Shown here: in pieces, positions 1 through 10,031 of the stretch
How the letters are laid out: each line of letters begins with the position of its first letter
How positions within the stretch are numbered: position 1 is the first letter of the stretch
Notes under the pieces: model-generated
Told to the model about the DNA's origin: nothing
Databases searched by the model: none
Seen by the model: only the letters and a program-made list of their open reading frames with translations
From: Apis mellifera
Lineage: Eukaryota; Arthropoda; Insecta; Hymenoptera; Apidae
Assembly: GCF_003254395.2 (NCBI RefSeq)
Contig: NC_037643.1
Span: forward strand, 6,220,963-6,284,962
Reading direction: 5' to 3'
DNA length: 64,000 nucleotides
Position numbers and translations under genes: made by a program

Positions 1-271
1 TCCCATCCGTCGACACCAAGGATCTTTAATCCAGCTTTTATCGCGGCCATCGTGGATACGTGATCACGGACAAGAGATTTACCTCGAAGCGCTTCACCGT
101 ACGTGGGAATCCGTGACGATGATGGTGGTGCTGGCCAACCCCTATTCCGTGGAATCGGTAAGCTTTGGAACATCGGCGCAGTTACTTTTACCTTTACGCC
201 ACGGTCAACGTACGGTTAAGATGGTTTTAAACGAGTCGCGTTACAACACGAGCCGGTTCAGTGTTCGAAAG
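1..271 (-). CDS. Candidate exon with translation start, running off the left edge
   Basis: On the minus strand a good acceptor (pyrimidine run then CTTTCAG at 272-285) is followed by about 100 nt without any ATG. The first ATG (173-171) opens a frame that is still open at base 1, giving 57 complete codons plus two bases. A TAA lies 15 codons upstream in the same frame, so the frame starts here. The N-terminus begins MFQSLPIPRN, passes through a Pro/Ser stretch (residues 16-24) and a charged middle, and ends in TMAAIKAGLKILGVDGW. I do not recognise the family, and no signal peptide or membrane segment is evident. A second in-frame ATG at 50 could also be used. A weak internal donor (CGAG|GTAAAT, about position 88) could end the exon early. 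The plus strand is also open here, with a donor-like GTAAGC at 157-162, so strand choice is an inference. Confidence 0.3.
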
Positions 272-659
272 CTGAAAGAGGAGGCAATGAAAGCGGAAGC
301 GATGTCACCGAGGAAGAGGAGACGCGCGCGCGACGTCGTCGAAATAATGGCTCCTTTGAAACACGATTGCCTTTTCCCTTTAACGACGCCTACGTGTCAA
401 TGGGTCGGTCATGCTGCACCTGAGACCGATTACGACTTCTCTTTCGCGTGTGTGCACGCGTGTGTGTGTGTTTGTGCGCGAGTGTACCATCATAGAGGAC
501 GTAATGCAACACCGGGGGCGCACGAATGCGTTTACAACGATAGGTATGCGATATCGGTATCGATTTGCTCGAAATCAAAGACTCGAGAAACGAGGATTTG
601 GTGGGGTTGGGAGAAATACATGAGTCGGTTTAGAAAGTTGGAAATGGATTAGAGAGCAT

Positions 660-1990
660 TAGGCCATTATTTTATTTCTTTTACTTTTTTTTTTTTTTTA
701 CGAATGGAAAATGAGTGGATGATTATTGATGATTCTTCTTGAAAGAATAATCAATCTATTTGTAATCTTTTGGATCAATTTTTTGGAGAAATTTTATAGG
801 GATGGAATTGGCGAACGTTTAGGGTATAAAATTTTATAGGTAATAGATAATGATAGGTCGTTTTGTAAGGAACTTTTCAACCTGACTCGATATCAAAATT
901 TTATTTTTGTATCGGAACCCATATATTGACAGCAGCTTGGAAACTTTAACATCGTATGGAATGGTTCAATATAAGGATGGTAGTTAGCCTAAATCGAATG
1001 CTAGAATCGTGTGGGTCTGTGTCTTTGGACTCGGTATACTAGCAAGATTCTATAGACTCGGAGTGATTCAATATAAATTCCATCACAAGTGAGCCAAGGC
1101 AGTCTTGATCACGAATCTTGGCAATAATAGTTCGGAATCGTAGTTGCACAAATCACAAGTCTCGATGTTAAAAATTCCACACAGTTATAAAATTAACACA
1201 AGTTATAAGTCTTTATATAAACTTCAAATATTCACTGCATACAAGACTAAATTTTCACGAATGTAATTTAAACAAAAGATTCGCCTCGTTCCTCGAATAT
1301 TGTACTCGTTTCTCGAAAAACTGTTGAAAAGAAATTTACATTTGCCAGAAGCGTGGAGACATCCTTCATGGACGAGATGGAATAAAGTATTGATAGAGAA
1401 CGTTCCAAGAATTGCAGACGGCAAAAAAGGAAAAAGAAATCGTATATACTGTGTGCAAATTGAACGTGGCTACTCTGGGGGAAAATAAATCCTTTCGATG
1501 TCCAAAGTGAGGAAGACACGCGTACGTAGTAATAAAAATCATCTTATCTGTAAGTATATAATTTCCAAAATTTTAAGAATTCTACAGTTCATAAGAAAAA
1601 TAAAATAATATCCTCCCTAATTTTTCTCCAATTGATTCCAATTTTTTTTATATTGTGCAGTGCGAGCTTATCTTCAAATTCATCGAACAATCTCACAGAG
1701 TATACCTTCCTTACAATTTCCTTACTCAATAGAATCTCCTCCCTTTCCATTCCAACACGATACACAAATTCCACATCCCTCCTGCAAAATTTCACAAAGA
1801 TGTAAAAAAGTATTCGTCCGAGCGTCTCAAGTCCAACCACTATTCTTCCTTCGCTCTCCAGCCGGGAAACGCAACGACGAGCATCGGCGGGCCGCGTCGC
1901 GGATTAAGGGCGCGCGTCAGGGTTAAATGTAAAGCGCAAACGACACGAGAGACCGGCGGAAAACTCTGGCAAGTGGAGCGTAACGGCGAG
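660..1990. other. AT-rich non-coding stretch
   Basis: I see no exon-like open frame or splice pair. Bases about 940-1,160 are unusual: CpG is sparser and short words such as GGACTCGG, GACTCGGAG and AATCTTGG recur imperfectly. Similar wording occurs near 5.2, 22.7, 31.4 and 63.8 kb. The rest is ordinary AT-rich spacer, becoming CpG-rich after about 1,850. Confidence 0.5.
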
Positions 1991-2111
1991 GACAAGTTTC
2001 GTAGCCTCCTCTCGTACGGATAAATATTAAATCTGCGCCTTGGGGATATTCGCCAAAGTCTGCCAAGTGGCCTGGCCCTCTCCGCTTTCCCTTCCTCCTC
2101 CTTCCTGTTGC

Positions 2112-2176
2112 GAGGAAAAAAGAAAAAGGAGAAGGAGGAAGAAGAAGAAGAAGAGGAGGAAGGAGGAGAAAAAAAA
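2112..2176 (+). repeat. 65-bp homopurine tract
   Basis: Every base on the plus strand is A or G, in an imperfect GAAGAAG/GGAGGA pattern. Long homopurine-homopyrimidine tracts can form intramolecular triplexes. It lies in a CpG-rich stretch without a convincing gene. Confidence 0.85.
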
Positions 2177-2715
2177 CACGCAACTCGACGCTCATATGCA
2201 AAAAGCAGAACAGTGTCTGGGATAACGGGGGAACATTAAAGTGGGCAGGGCAGAGCAGAGCCGCTACACGGAATGAATATTTAAAGGAAACCTCAGTTCT
2301 AGCAAGGTTCTCTGCAAAGACCTGGGAGACATCGTGGTCTGCGCACGTGAGGCGCAGCCAGAGGAAGAAGGTTGGTGGAAGAAGTTGGTCTGGTCGTAGT
2401 GGTGGTGGTTACGTACAATTTTCATGTCCATCGAGGAGGGACCGAGTTCCTCGAGTTCCTGGGCCTCGAGTTCTTCTTCGTCGTCGTTCACGGCGAGATG
2501 CCTCGCCACGTTAATCGACTAACCTCCCTCCCTCCCTCTCTGAAAAAGTTCCCAACTCAGTTCCCCACGAGTTTTTCCGGCCCCTCGCGATCCTCTCCAC
2601 TCCCCCCTTATCGAATTTCACCGATGTGATATATGTAAAACCATTTCTGCCGCGTACGCGCGCTATAAAGCGGCGAGGGTGCGTAAAAGTTATCGAGGCC
2701 TGGCCAGGAGAGGGA

Positions 2716-2741
2716 CTCTCTCTCTCTCTCTTTCTCTCTCT
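2716..2741 (+). repeat. (CT)n microsatellite
   Basis: About 13 CT units interrupted once by a TT. It is a simple repeat within GC-richer spacer. The long minus-strand frame that crosses it (2,511-2,948) translates it as an Arg/Glu run and is not taken as a gene. Confidence 0.9.
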
Positions 2742-2999
2742 AAGTTGGCCCGGTTTCGGCATGTTCCAGCCACTGTGACAATGCTTAACGTATGGCCGGG
2801 GACGGAAGATGTATTGCCGGGATGGGGAAAGCGGATGCGTTTTCGAGCTTCGATATCGGGTAGGGTAGGAATAGGTACGGGAAGGGTACTTGCTACTCTT
2901 CTTACCTTCAGTGCGTATAATCACTACGAAATTAAGATTAATCTCCATTCAAAATATTTTCCAAATTATTAACCAATTTCAACCTTCAAATCTTTATCT

Positions 3000-3055
3000 T
3001 TCGCGTGACAATCTTTAAAATTCTTTTTAAAGAATTTTAAAGATTGTCACGCGAA
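3000..3055. repeat. Near-perfect 56-bp palindrome
   Basis: Two 27-bp arms (3,000-3,026 and 3,029-3,055) are exact reverse complements separated only by TT. The outer part of the arms reads TTCGCGTGACAATC and its complement; the inner part is AT-rich. As RNA or single-stranded DNA it would fold into a 27-bp hairpin with almost no loop. No flanking duplication or transposon end is visible. It could be a very short inverted duplication, a fold-back element remnant or an assembly artefact. Confidence 0.95.
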
Positions 3056-4146
3056 TTAAGAAATTATCCGTTGAGAAAAGAATTAAAATTCAAAATATCT
3101 TCCAATAAAAATAATATTCCGATATTCGATCGAAATGGGGAAAGGGTTTCATACGTACAACATACATTTCGCAAAATTGCCAAGTATTAGCCCAGTTACC
3201 TTCATTTCTCAAGAGGAGAAAAGGAAGGAAGGGGAGGAAAAAACAAGCACGTCGTAAACCTAACAACCAAGCGCCAACACCCCCCTTCCTCGTGCCTCAC
3301 ATTCACCCGTTTCAACTTTGCGGAATTCAGGCCGACGACCCGCCATGGCCCCGCGTTATCGCGTCGATATTGCCGATCATTTCCCGGGAATTAATGCAAC
3401 GCTATCGTCCTCCCCTCCTCCCCTCCCCACCCCCGTAATAATGGTAATGAGCGCGCTCTATGTCTCCTCGCGCGCGCATTCGTAGAAATGCCGTGGAAAA
3501 AGGCAGAGGGCAATTGCGTCTCGCGGAACGGCCATGCCAGGCCAGGCCGATTACCCTGGAAATAGGTAGTTCGGTTTTGCAAACGCGAGGCTGTTCGTTG
3601 TCCACGTTGTGGAAAATTGCGACGCGTAAATCGCCATCTTTTTTTCCACCCCGATACAGTCTCGCTCTTCAGACTCTTCCTTCCAATTGGGCAATCTCTT
3701 TGCGAAACGACTGTTTGACGACGACGACGATGGGTGAATAGGGGCAGTTTTCGAGTTTTGTTCCGTCGCGTGCCCCTTTTCAACCCGACCAAAACCTTGG
3801 TTACAAGCTTTGATGTCGTTGGCGATATCGGGATTGCGACGGGGCCATGGACGTCTCTGAGAGTGGAAATTCAGACAGATTTCAGTTCGGTTACGAATAT
3901 TATATAAGGAAAGGAATCGTGATTAATTGGAAGATTGATGCCTGTCGAAGATGGAAATATAAATCGTGGAATCGTTTCGTTCTTCGAAGACGCAAATTAT
4001 TTTTCGCCTGAATAATATATCGAAGAATAATAAACGAGAGGAAGTTTATAAGTTCGATTTACAAGGTGCATATCATACGCGATTGAAAGTAGGTTGTTAA
4101 ACGTACGTCGTTGTTGGCCGAGAATGCTACGAATTGCCAGGAGAAA

Positions 4147-4180
4147 TTTTCAAGTTTACGATGGAGCGTAAACTTGAAAA
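4147..4180. repeat. Perfect inverted repeat, 14-bp arms, 6-nt loop
   Basis: TTTTCAAGTTTACG (4,147-4,160) is followed by the loop ATGGAG and by its exact reverse complement (4,167-4,180). It is isolated in non-coding DNA. It is too short for a typical animal microRNA precursor, and nothing around it extends the stem. Confidence 0.95.
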
Positions 4181-7100
4181 CTTGTTTAGATTAATGCCGC
4201 AAGTTTGTATCGCGGAATGTAATTTGATGGACGAAAAGTATTTCATATTGGATGCACGCGAGGAGGGAATATGCTCGCGGCAGTGCATGAAAAGGGTTGG
4301 TTCGGGGAAAGGAGGAGGGGAGAAAGTTTTCGTTCGGTGAAAAGCCAGTGAGATTAAAAGGGCGAAAAGTTGAGGAAGCCGAAGAAACGAATAAAGAAAG
4401 AAAAGAAACTGGGGGAGGAAGGGAGGAGGAGGGCGGAGAACTGGGCGGAACAGGCCATACATGGTTGCAAATGAGGCCGCAGATGCTCAGAGTGATAACG
4501 GATGATGGAAAGCAGTTCGTGAAAAGAGCCATCACGGTGCCTATTCACAATACCGAAGAATACCGGTGATGTTGAAGCAGCGAGAAGCCGCTACTTATGG
4601 CGAATAAACATCTTGCCGGGAGATAAAAGAAGAAATACGTGGAACGAAAAGAGGAGACCGCTTCGTGCCCTGATCGAAATCAAATTAAATTTCTAATATA
4701 TGCTCTTCGAGTTTCTGTTCCCTTTCTCTCTTCCACATTCGATATAAAGAAGTTTCAAGAAAATAATTATACATTCCTTGATTCAGAGGTGCACAAGATA
4801 TCGTCAGATTTAAAGTCGAACGCATGGAGAGTAGAAAATATATCGAATCCATCAGGTTTTGTATATTTTCTAATCGTGCATCTTTTTCTCAATCAAGTTC
4901 TATAAAATGTTTGAATAATTCTGAACAACCTTGCCTTTCGAATCTCGTTTGGATATTTGATTTTTCGAAGGATGAAACATGGATTTTATCTTTCACAAAT
5001 GATACGGGAATAATTTCGAACAATCTTTTTCGAATTCTATTTGAGGGACAAATAATGCACGAAATAATAAGATCTCGATAATACTATTCGTCTTACGATT
5101 TAACGCGATAGATTTCAAATTCGCAAGGTTTTTGTCGATGACGGTTCTACAATCCCCGAGTAATCCCTGGCGATCCTGTGTCTCGAACCCTGGGCTCCAT
5201 CCTGGTTAGTGGTCGAAGTATCCGATCCTTGGGGGTAGTAGTTTGAGCCCAGGTTCTACGCATCGAGGGTCTTAGCGGTCGTGGTGTAGGAGTACTGTAG
5301 GCGTATTCCAAAGGTTTTATCGAACAAGGTCTCACGATCTTAGGGTAAGCAGTGGTAAGTTTCACTGGTTTCGAGGATTTACCGAGCTTCTCGGTCCAAC
5401 AACAGGGGGAGGGGGGTGTTTCGAGGCACGTGTAGTATATTGATCGAGTCTGGTGGAGTCTCTTTGTATCTAAATAAATAAAAAAAAAAAAAAAAGAAAT
5501 AAAAATTCCAATGCGTATTGTGATTCAAAGCAGTCGCGTTTGCTCGAACCATTACAACAAGTCAGTGTATTTGTATTGTATCGGCATAACATCGATCGAG
5601 TCTTGTTTTTATTACATGAAAAGGTATAATCAAAAGAATATGTAATAAACGAAACCAAGTTTCTGTTATCACGTGTATATTCTTTCTAATTTTTTCGATG
5701 CACAGAGATCGATCATGGGACGTGAATTTCGTTTGCTTGTTAGTTAAATCGATTTACGTAATCGTTGTTTATCAAAATTTTCGCGAACGGATAATAGAAT
5801 TATCGGGGAACGAAACAAGACGAAACGAAAGTTGATTCCTTTTTTTTGAACGTTTTACGCAGAAAATTTTTACACTATATGTGTTCGTTTCATCATGGTA
5901 TAAATGTGATTTTCAAAGTTCAATTTATAATACCTCGAATACACGAACCCGTCGTATAAAAGCAAAGATTAAATCGTACCACGAAGAAAGCTATAATTCG
6001 AACTGTAACCGAACCGCGACCGCAAATACTGCGCCTCGCCTTCTTTTCACGAACGAGGTGAAAAGATCGTATCGACGATTTTCGATTGTCGGCTGCTTCG
6101 CAACCCTTCAATAACGAGTACTAAAAAATATCGATCAGAAGCAAACGAAACGTCCTTAAAAATTATATCATATCGTATATACATGAATAAATACAAATAC
6201 CGTATAATAAATATTTTCACAATCGAATCAAGGATACTCCACCATAGTCTAATCCATATTGGGATACTGAAAAAGAAAATATTTCTTTCACCACGCGTAT
6301 CAAAAAAAATTTCACTAGCAAATATTCGAATTAAGTGAAAGGATATCTCGACAGTACACGTTTCATCACGTCCTAAAATGTCCATCCGGGCAACGATCGT
6401 TGGATTAGCAATAAGGGAGAGAGAGAGTGAATTGGAGGATTTGCCGTTCGAGTCGTAATTGAAAGCTGGCGTGAGCCTCAAGGCGCGGAACGTTTAATAG
6501 GCAAAGTTAGTCGCGTTTCTATGCAAATTAAATGCTTATAGCTATCGAGAGGTAGGCCGTGCGGAGGGAAGGGAGGAGAACGACGACGGCGACGACGACG
6601 ATGGTGGCCGTCCCCTTCCCTCCCTCCCTGTTGTTTATCTACGGGGGGGTGGTTCTTGGTCGACTCGTAACGCAAGTAGTTAGTGCCTGTGGGCTGCGAC
6701 GAACGGCCAACGTGTGCGGAATAACGATAAGCTCCTAATGCCGCCGAACAGGGGCCATATTTATGTGTCTCGCATGTTCCACGTTTTTCTTCGTCCCGTT
6801 ATTGCCACTGAAAGCGATCCACAGTTTCGGAAAGGGAGAGGGAGAAGGGATCCCCCGCCGCTTTAACATGCGCGTCACAACCTTGAAAATATCGAATAGA
6901 ATCTAACAAACTGGGATCAGCCTCCGAGATAAGGAGGAGGCTTACACGCATTCGTGATTTGTATTTTATTAACACGCACGGATGAATTTTGAACGCTCCC
7001 CGTCATTAATCCGACCTAACGCCCACCTCCACAGGGAAAATTCCCATCCCCAAGTTTCCCCTCAAGTTATGCCGCGCACATGTTCGAGATAAATCCGCCA

Positions 7101-7284
7101 GAAGTGGTAAAAATAAATGATCGTATCGATTCGAATCGAGCGGACGTAACTTATACGCGTAATAAAAGAAATTGAATCGAATCAGATCTCGCGGCAGCGA
7201 CAAAGGGACGACGCATTCCTGCGCTATCGCGAGCCACGGGTCACGAGCGTTATATTTTTTCTCGAAGATATCGCCTCTATCGTT

Positions 7285-7320
7285 GGAAGAAGAAAAAGAA
7301 AGAAAGAGAGAGAGAGAGAG
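7285..7320 (+). repeat. Homopurine tract ending in (GA)n
   Basis: Thirty-six purines on the plus strand, starting as GGAAGAAGAAAAAG and ending as a GA dinucleotide repeat of about eight units. It lies about 300 bp upstream of the candidate start site at 7,615. Confidence 0.85.
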
Positions 7321-7612
7321 TTGCACGCGTGCAGTCGCCCCGTATCTGCAAATCCAAGGAACCCTCGCGTTAGTCACGATTAACGCATGAACACCCCCAG
7401 ACACGCGTGTCACACGACACCGGAGAACGACGTGGAGGAGGAGGACGACGAAGAAGACACGAGAGAAAGGCGTAACCCCATCCGGCGGAGGGGTCGTCTG
7501 TGCAGAGGCCGCTGTGTTTACACTTAACTTTATTGCTTTCCGGCCAAATGCGTGCGGCTGAGTCAGCTTGGAATTAAACCACCCCTCCCATCCCTTTCGT
7601 GAGGCGCGGCTA

Positions 7613-7618
7613 TCAGTT
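7613..7618 (+). promoter_or_regulatory. Inr-like transcription start (TCAGTT)
   Basis: CTATCAGTTG matches the arthropod initiator (TCAGTY), with the predicted +1 A at 7,615. It sits in a CpG-rich stretch of about 450 bp. No TATA box is present 25-35 bp upstream and no clear DPE is seen at +28. The hexamer alone is common by chance, so support comes mainly from the CpG-rich setting and the consensus donor downstream. Confidence 0.22.
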
Positions 7619-7865
7619 GTCGTCGATCAGCTCGGATGCGGATGAAGGAGAGGAACCTTGGAAGGTGCAACCGAGGGAAGGGCGGAAGAAAGAAGCTTCC
7701 CTCCCACGATGGATGCTAAGGAGCTGGCTGCGACTTGTTTAAGGGCTCGTACAGCTCGATATCTCGAGGTACGCCCCTTCGAACGTGCTGGTCGGCGAGC
7801 GATATCACCGGAAAGGATAAGAATCTCGTCCGAGTTCCGCTCTTTCGATCGATAGACACCGGATC
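7615..7865 (+). other. Candidate first exon, plus strand
   Basis: A GC-rich block runs from the Inr-like site to a full-consensus donor (ATC|GTAAGT, GT at 7,866-7,867). An earlier possible donor, CTCGAG|GTACGC (GT at 7,769), would end the exon after exactly 20 codons of a small frame starting at ATG 7,709 (MDAKELAATCLRARTARYLE) in phase 0. With the later donor, that frame instead stops inside the exon. An upstream ATG at 7,634 opens a 23-codon frame. No acceptor partner could be assigned. The exon would lie inside an intron of the proposed minus-strand gene, so it could be an antisense or nested transcript. The support is circumstantial. Confidence 0.2.
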
Positions 7866-9984
7866 GTAAGTGTGCACGTGCGAGGAACGAATGATCTTCG
7901 AAGACTTCTTGGAAGATTTGAAGAGACTCGAGATTATATAAGAATATACTTCGTGAAAATATTTAAATTAGTGCGAATATGGCGAGAAAGGCGAGTCGGA
8001 TCTGTGTAAGTTGGGGGAAAAGGGATGACCAGGGCGGAGAAACTTGTGCAATTGTTAGAATCCAGACGCGCGGTAAACTGCGTTTTATATATATATAGGT
8101 AGCCAATTCGCAGGCCATTACGACCGAAATTTCTGTTTGATGCGGGGAAAATTTGTTAAGTTGTAAGGGGATTCTAATCGATTACGAGTTTAACGATGTT
8201 GAGAAGTAGAGGTAGTAATAATTAAACCAACCTGTCTCGTGGTTTGACAAACTTGGACAATTCTTCGTGGATAAATCGGGTACAAATTTTATCGTAAAGA
8301 TATTATTGATATTTAATAAGATAGGAGGTTAGAGAAGCTACGTTTGATATCGGGTAAACGGATATATCCAGTTGGAAGTGTTGAACACGTACTAGTACAA
8401 TATTCCATTCGAAAACAGGAAACCTGTGTAATAATCTCGAGGTTTATGCGAGCCAGATTGCCCGTTTCGTCACGTCGATGACGCGAATGCAAGACGGTCC
8501 TTCTATTATTGATAGCTGGCAGATGATAACGCGCACGTCTAACCCCTCAGCCTGCCATAAACGGCTGTGATAACCGTGCAAATCCCATGGAACGATCGCT
8601 CGTTCTATTGCTGACAATTACACAATCGCGTTACATAGGAGGGGAATTGCAATAGCACAGAAACCAGTGCTATAGCCTTTCATTATCCTCGTTTCGTTTC
8701 TAATTTTCCTCTACGCGCCAAATCATCGAATCGTTTCGTCATCTGGATCTGAATTTTCGATAAAAATTACGCGAAATGAGGAGCGAAGTGAAAGTGAGAT
8801 CAGATTTAAATAATCTCCTTTAAAATATCGATCGGAAAGGTTCACGATCATAGTAATCACGAATAATTTCTCGCGGAATATGGATTTTACGTAGTTGCAA
8901 AATTGAGGCGCTTATTTAATCCTTGATTTCAACCATAACCGTTAACGCGATAGGATGAAATAAATTCGTGCTAATTGTAAGTTAAATTGCGCGTAAATTA
9001 TCGAGAGCCGCTTTACACGTGATGCAATTTGGCGCAAAATGGAGAGGATATTATTATATCCGGCAATCCGCTCCGCATTGCAAATTTTCCAAATATGCAT
9101 CAACTATCGTTCCCAGAGAGTTTTCCAACTTTCTTCGCCGCGAGAAAAAAAAGTAATATCGTATAGTTATATCGTAAATTAATCGCGGAATGAAAAAAAA
9201 AAAAAAAAAAATATGCATTCCACTTTCTCCATCCTTTTTCCATCCTCGTCATACCTTTTCACGCTCAATCCTTTATAATCCTTGTCGTTGCTTTTTCATC
9301 CTCCGGCCACAACTTCTCTTTCCCTTTTACTTTTGTTTCTCTCCTTTAATTTTCTTTCGCGATAACTAACCAAATCTCTTAGTGGTTTTTTTTTTATTCA
9401 CAGAGCTTATCCGTTATCTCTTTTTCTTACTAAACATCGATTGTGTGCATTCATATATATTTATATTTATTCACGGGGAACAAGAGATAATCGCTCAGTT
9501 TCAATCGTTTCGATAATATCGAATCTATAAAGTTACTTTATGGAAGTTCTTTATCGAAAGATTTATATGATCTTCGATTGCTTTAATTCGTCTTTGTCGT
9601 CCATTGATATTAGTTTATTGATATGAATATTCAAAAAAGTATAAAGCTTGCACGTTTTATTACAAATTATTATCACAGCCTCGTTCGTTAAAATTATATT
9701 AATATTTTATAGAGAATTCTAAAACGTATATTTTCTTTTAATGTAAATTAGAATAGTAGAATTTGTTAAGGCGATTTTTTCTTCTTCTACCACATTTCTA
9801 ATAAACGTGGCTCGCTACAAACTTGAGAAATTCTAAGACCAGCGAGATAAAAGTTGCAGTCCAGTTTCTTTTTAAAGAAAATCGGCAGGATGGAAGGCAG
9901 CGAGGCATCGTGTATAATAATGAAGAAATAAATTGGCAAAAGTGCGTGCAACAGCGGCCAGTTACGAAGGGAGGAAGGGTCGAT

Positions 9985-10031
9985 GGAAAAAAAGAAGAGG
10001 AAGAAGAAGAAGAAGAAGAAAAAAGGAGAAG
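9985..10031 (+). repeat. 47-bp homopurine (GAA)n-like tract
   Basis: A pure A/G run with seven or more GAA-type units. Frames crossing it translate as Lys/Glu on one strand and Phe/Ser on the other, which explains the long low-complexity open frames here. It is not evidence of a gene. Confidence 0.85.

Larger units (their letters stand above)
3056..7560. other. Non-coding spacer with alternating AT-rich and CpG-rich blocks
   Basis: I see no supported gene. CpG-rich, pyrimidine-biased patches (3.25-3.75 kb, 4.25-4.6 kb, 6.5-7.5 kb) give overlapping open frames on both strands, as expected from a low stop-codon density. Bases 5,150-5,460 differ from their surroundings: they are GC-richer, with recurring words such as GATCCTTGG and CGAACCCTGGG. 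A 16-A run lies at 5,480-5,495. Confidence 0.5.

Noticed and set aside
2..652. 217-codon plus frame from the left edge, with donor-like GTAAGC at 157
   Set aside because: It runs through low-complexity (TG)n and Arg-rich sequence, and the minus strand has a better-supported acceptor and first ATG over the same bases. It was not kept as a gene, but strand choice remains open.
2264..2509. Acidic minus-strand frame with Glu-rich start and His run
   Set aside because: The frame has a stop just upstream of its first non-ATG start and is built from GAA/CTC repeats. The plus strand is open over the same place, and no splice pair was found.
5147..5365. 72-codon minus frame rich in Pro, Arg and Thr
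   Set aside because: Two other frames are also open over parts of it. The region looks like a compositionally odd spacer, with only weak acceptor-like sites.
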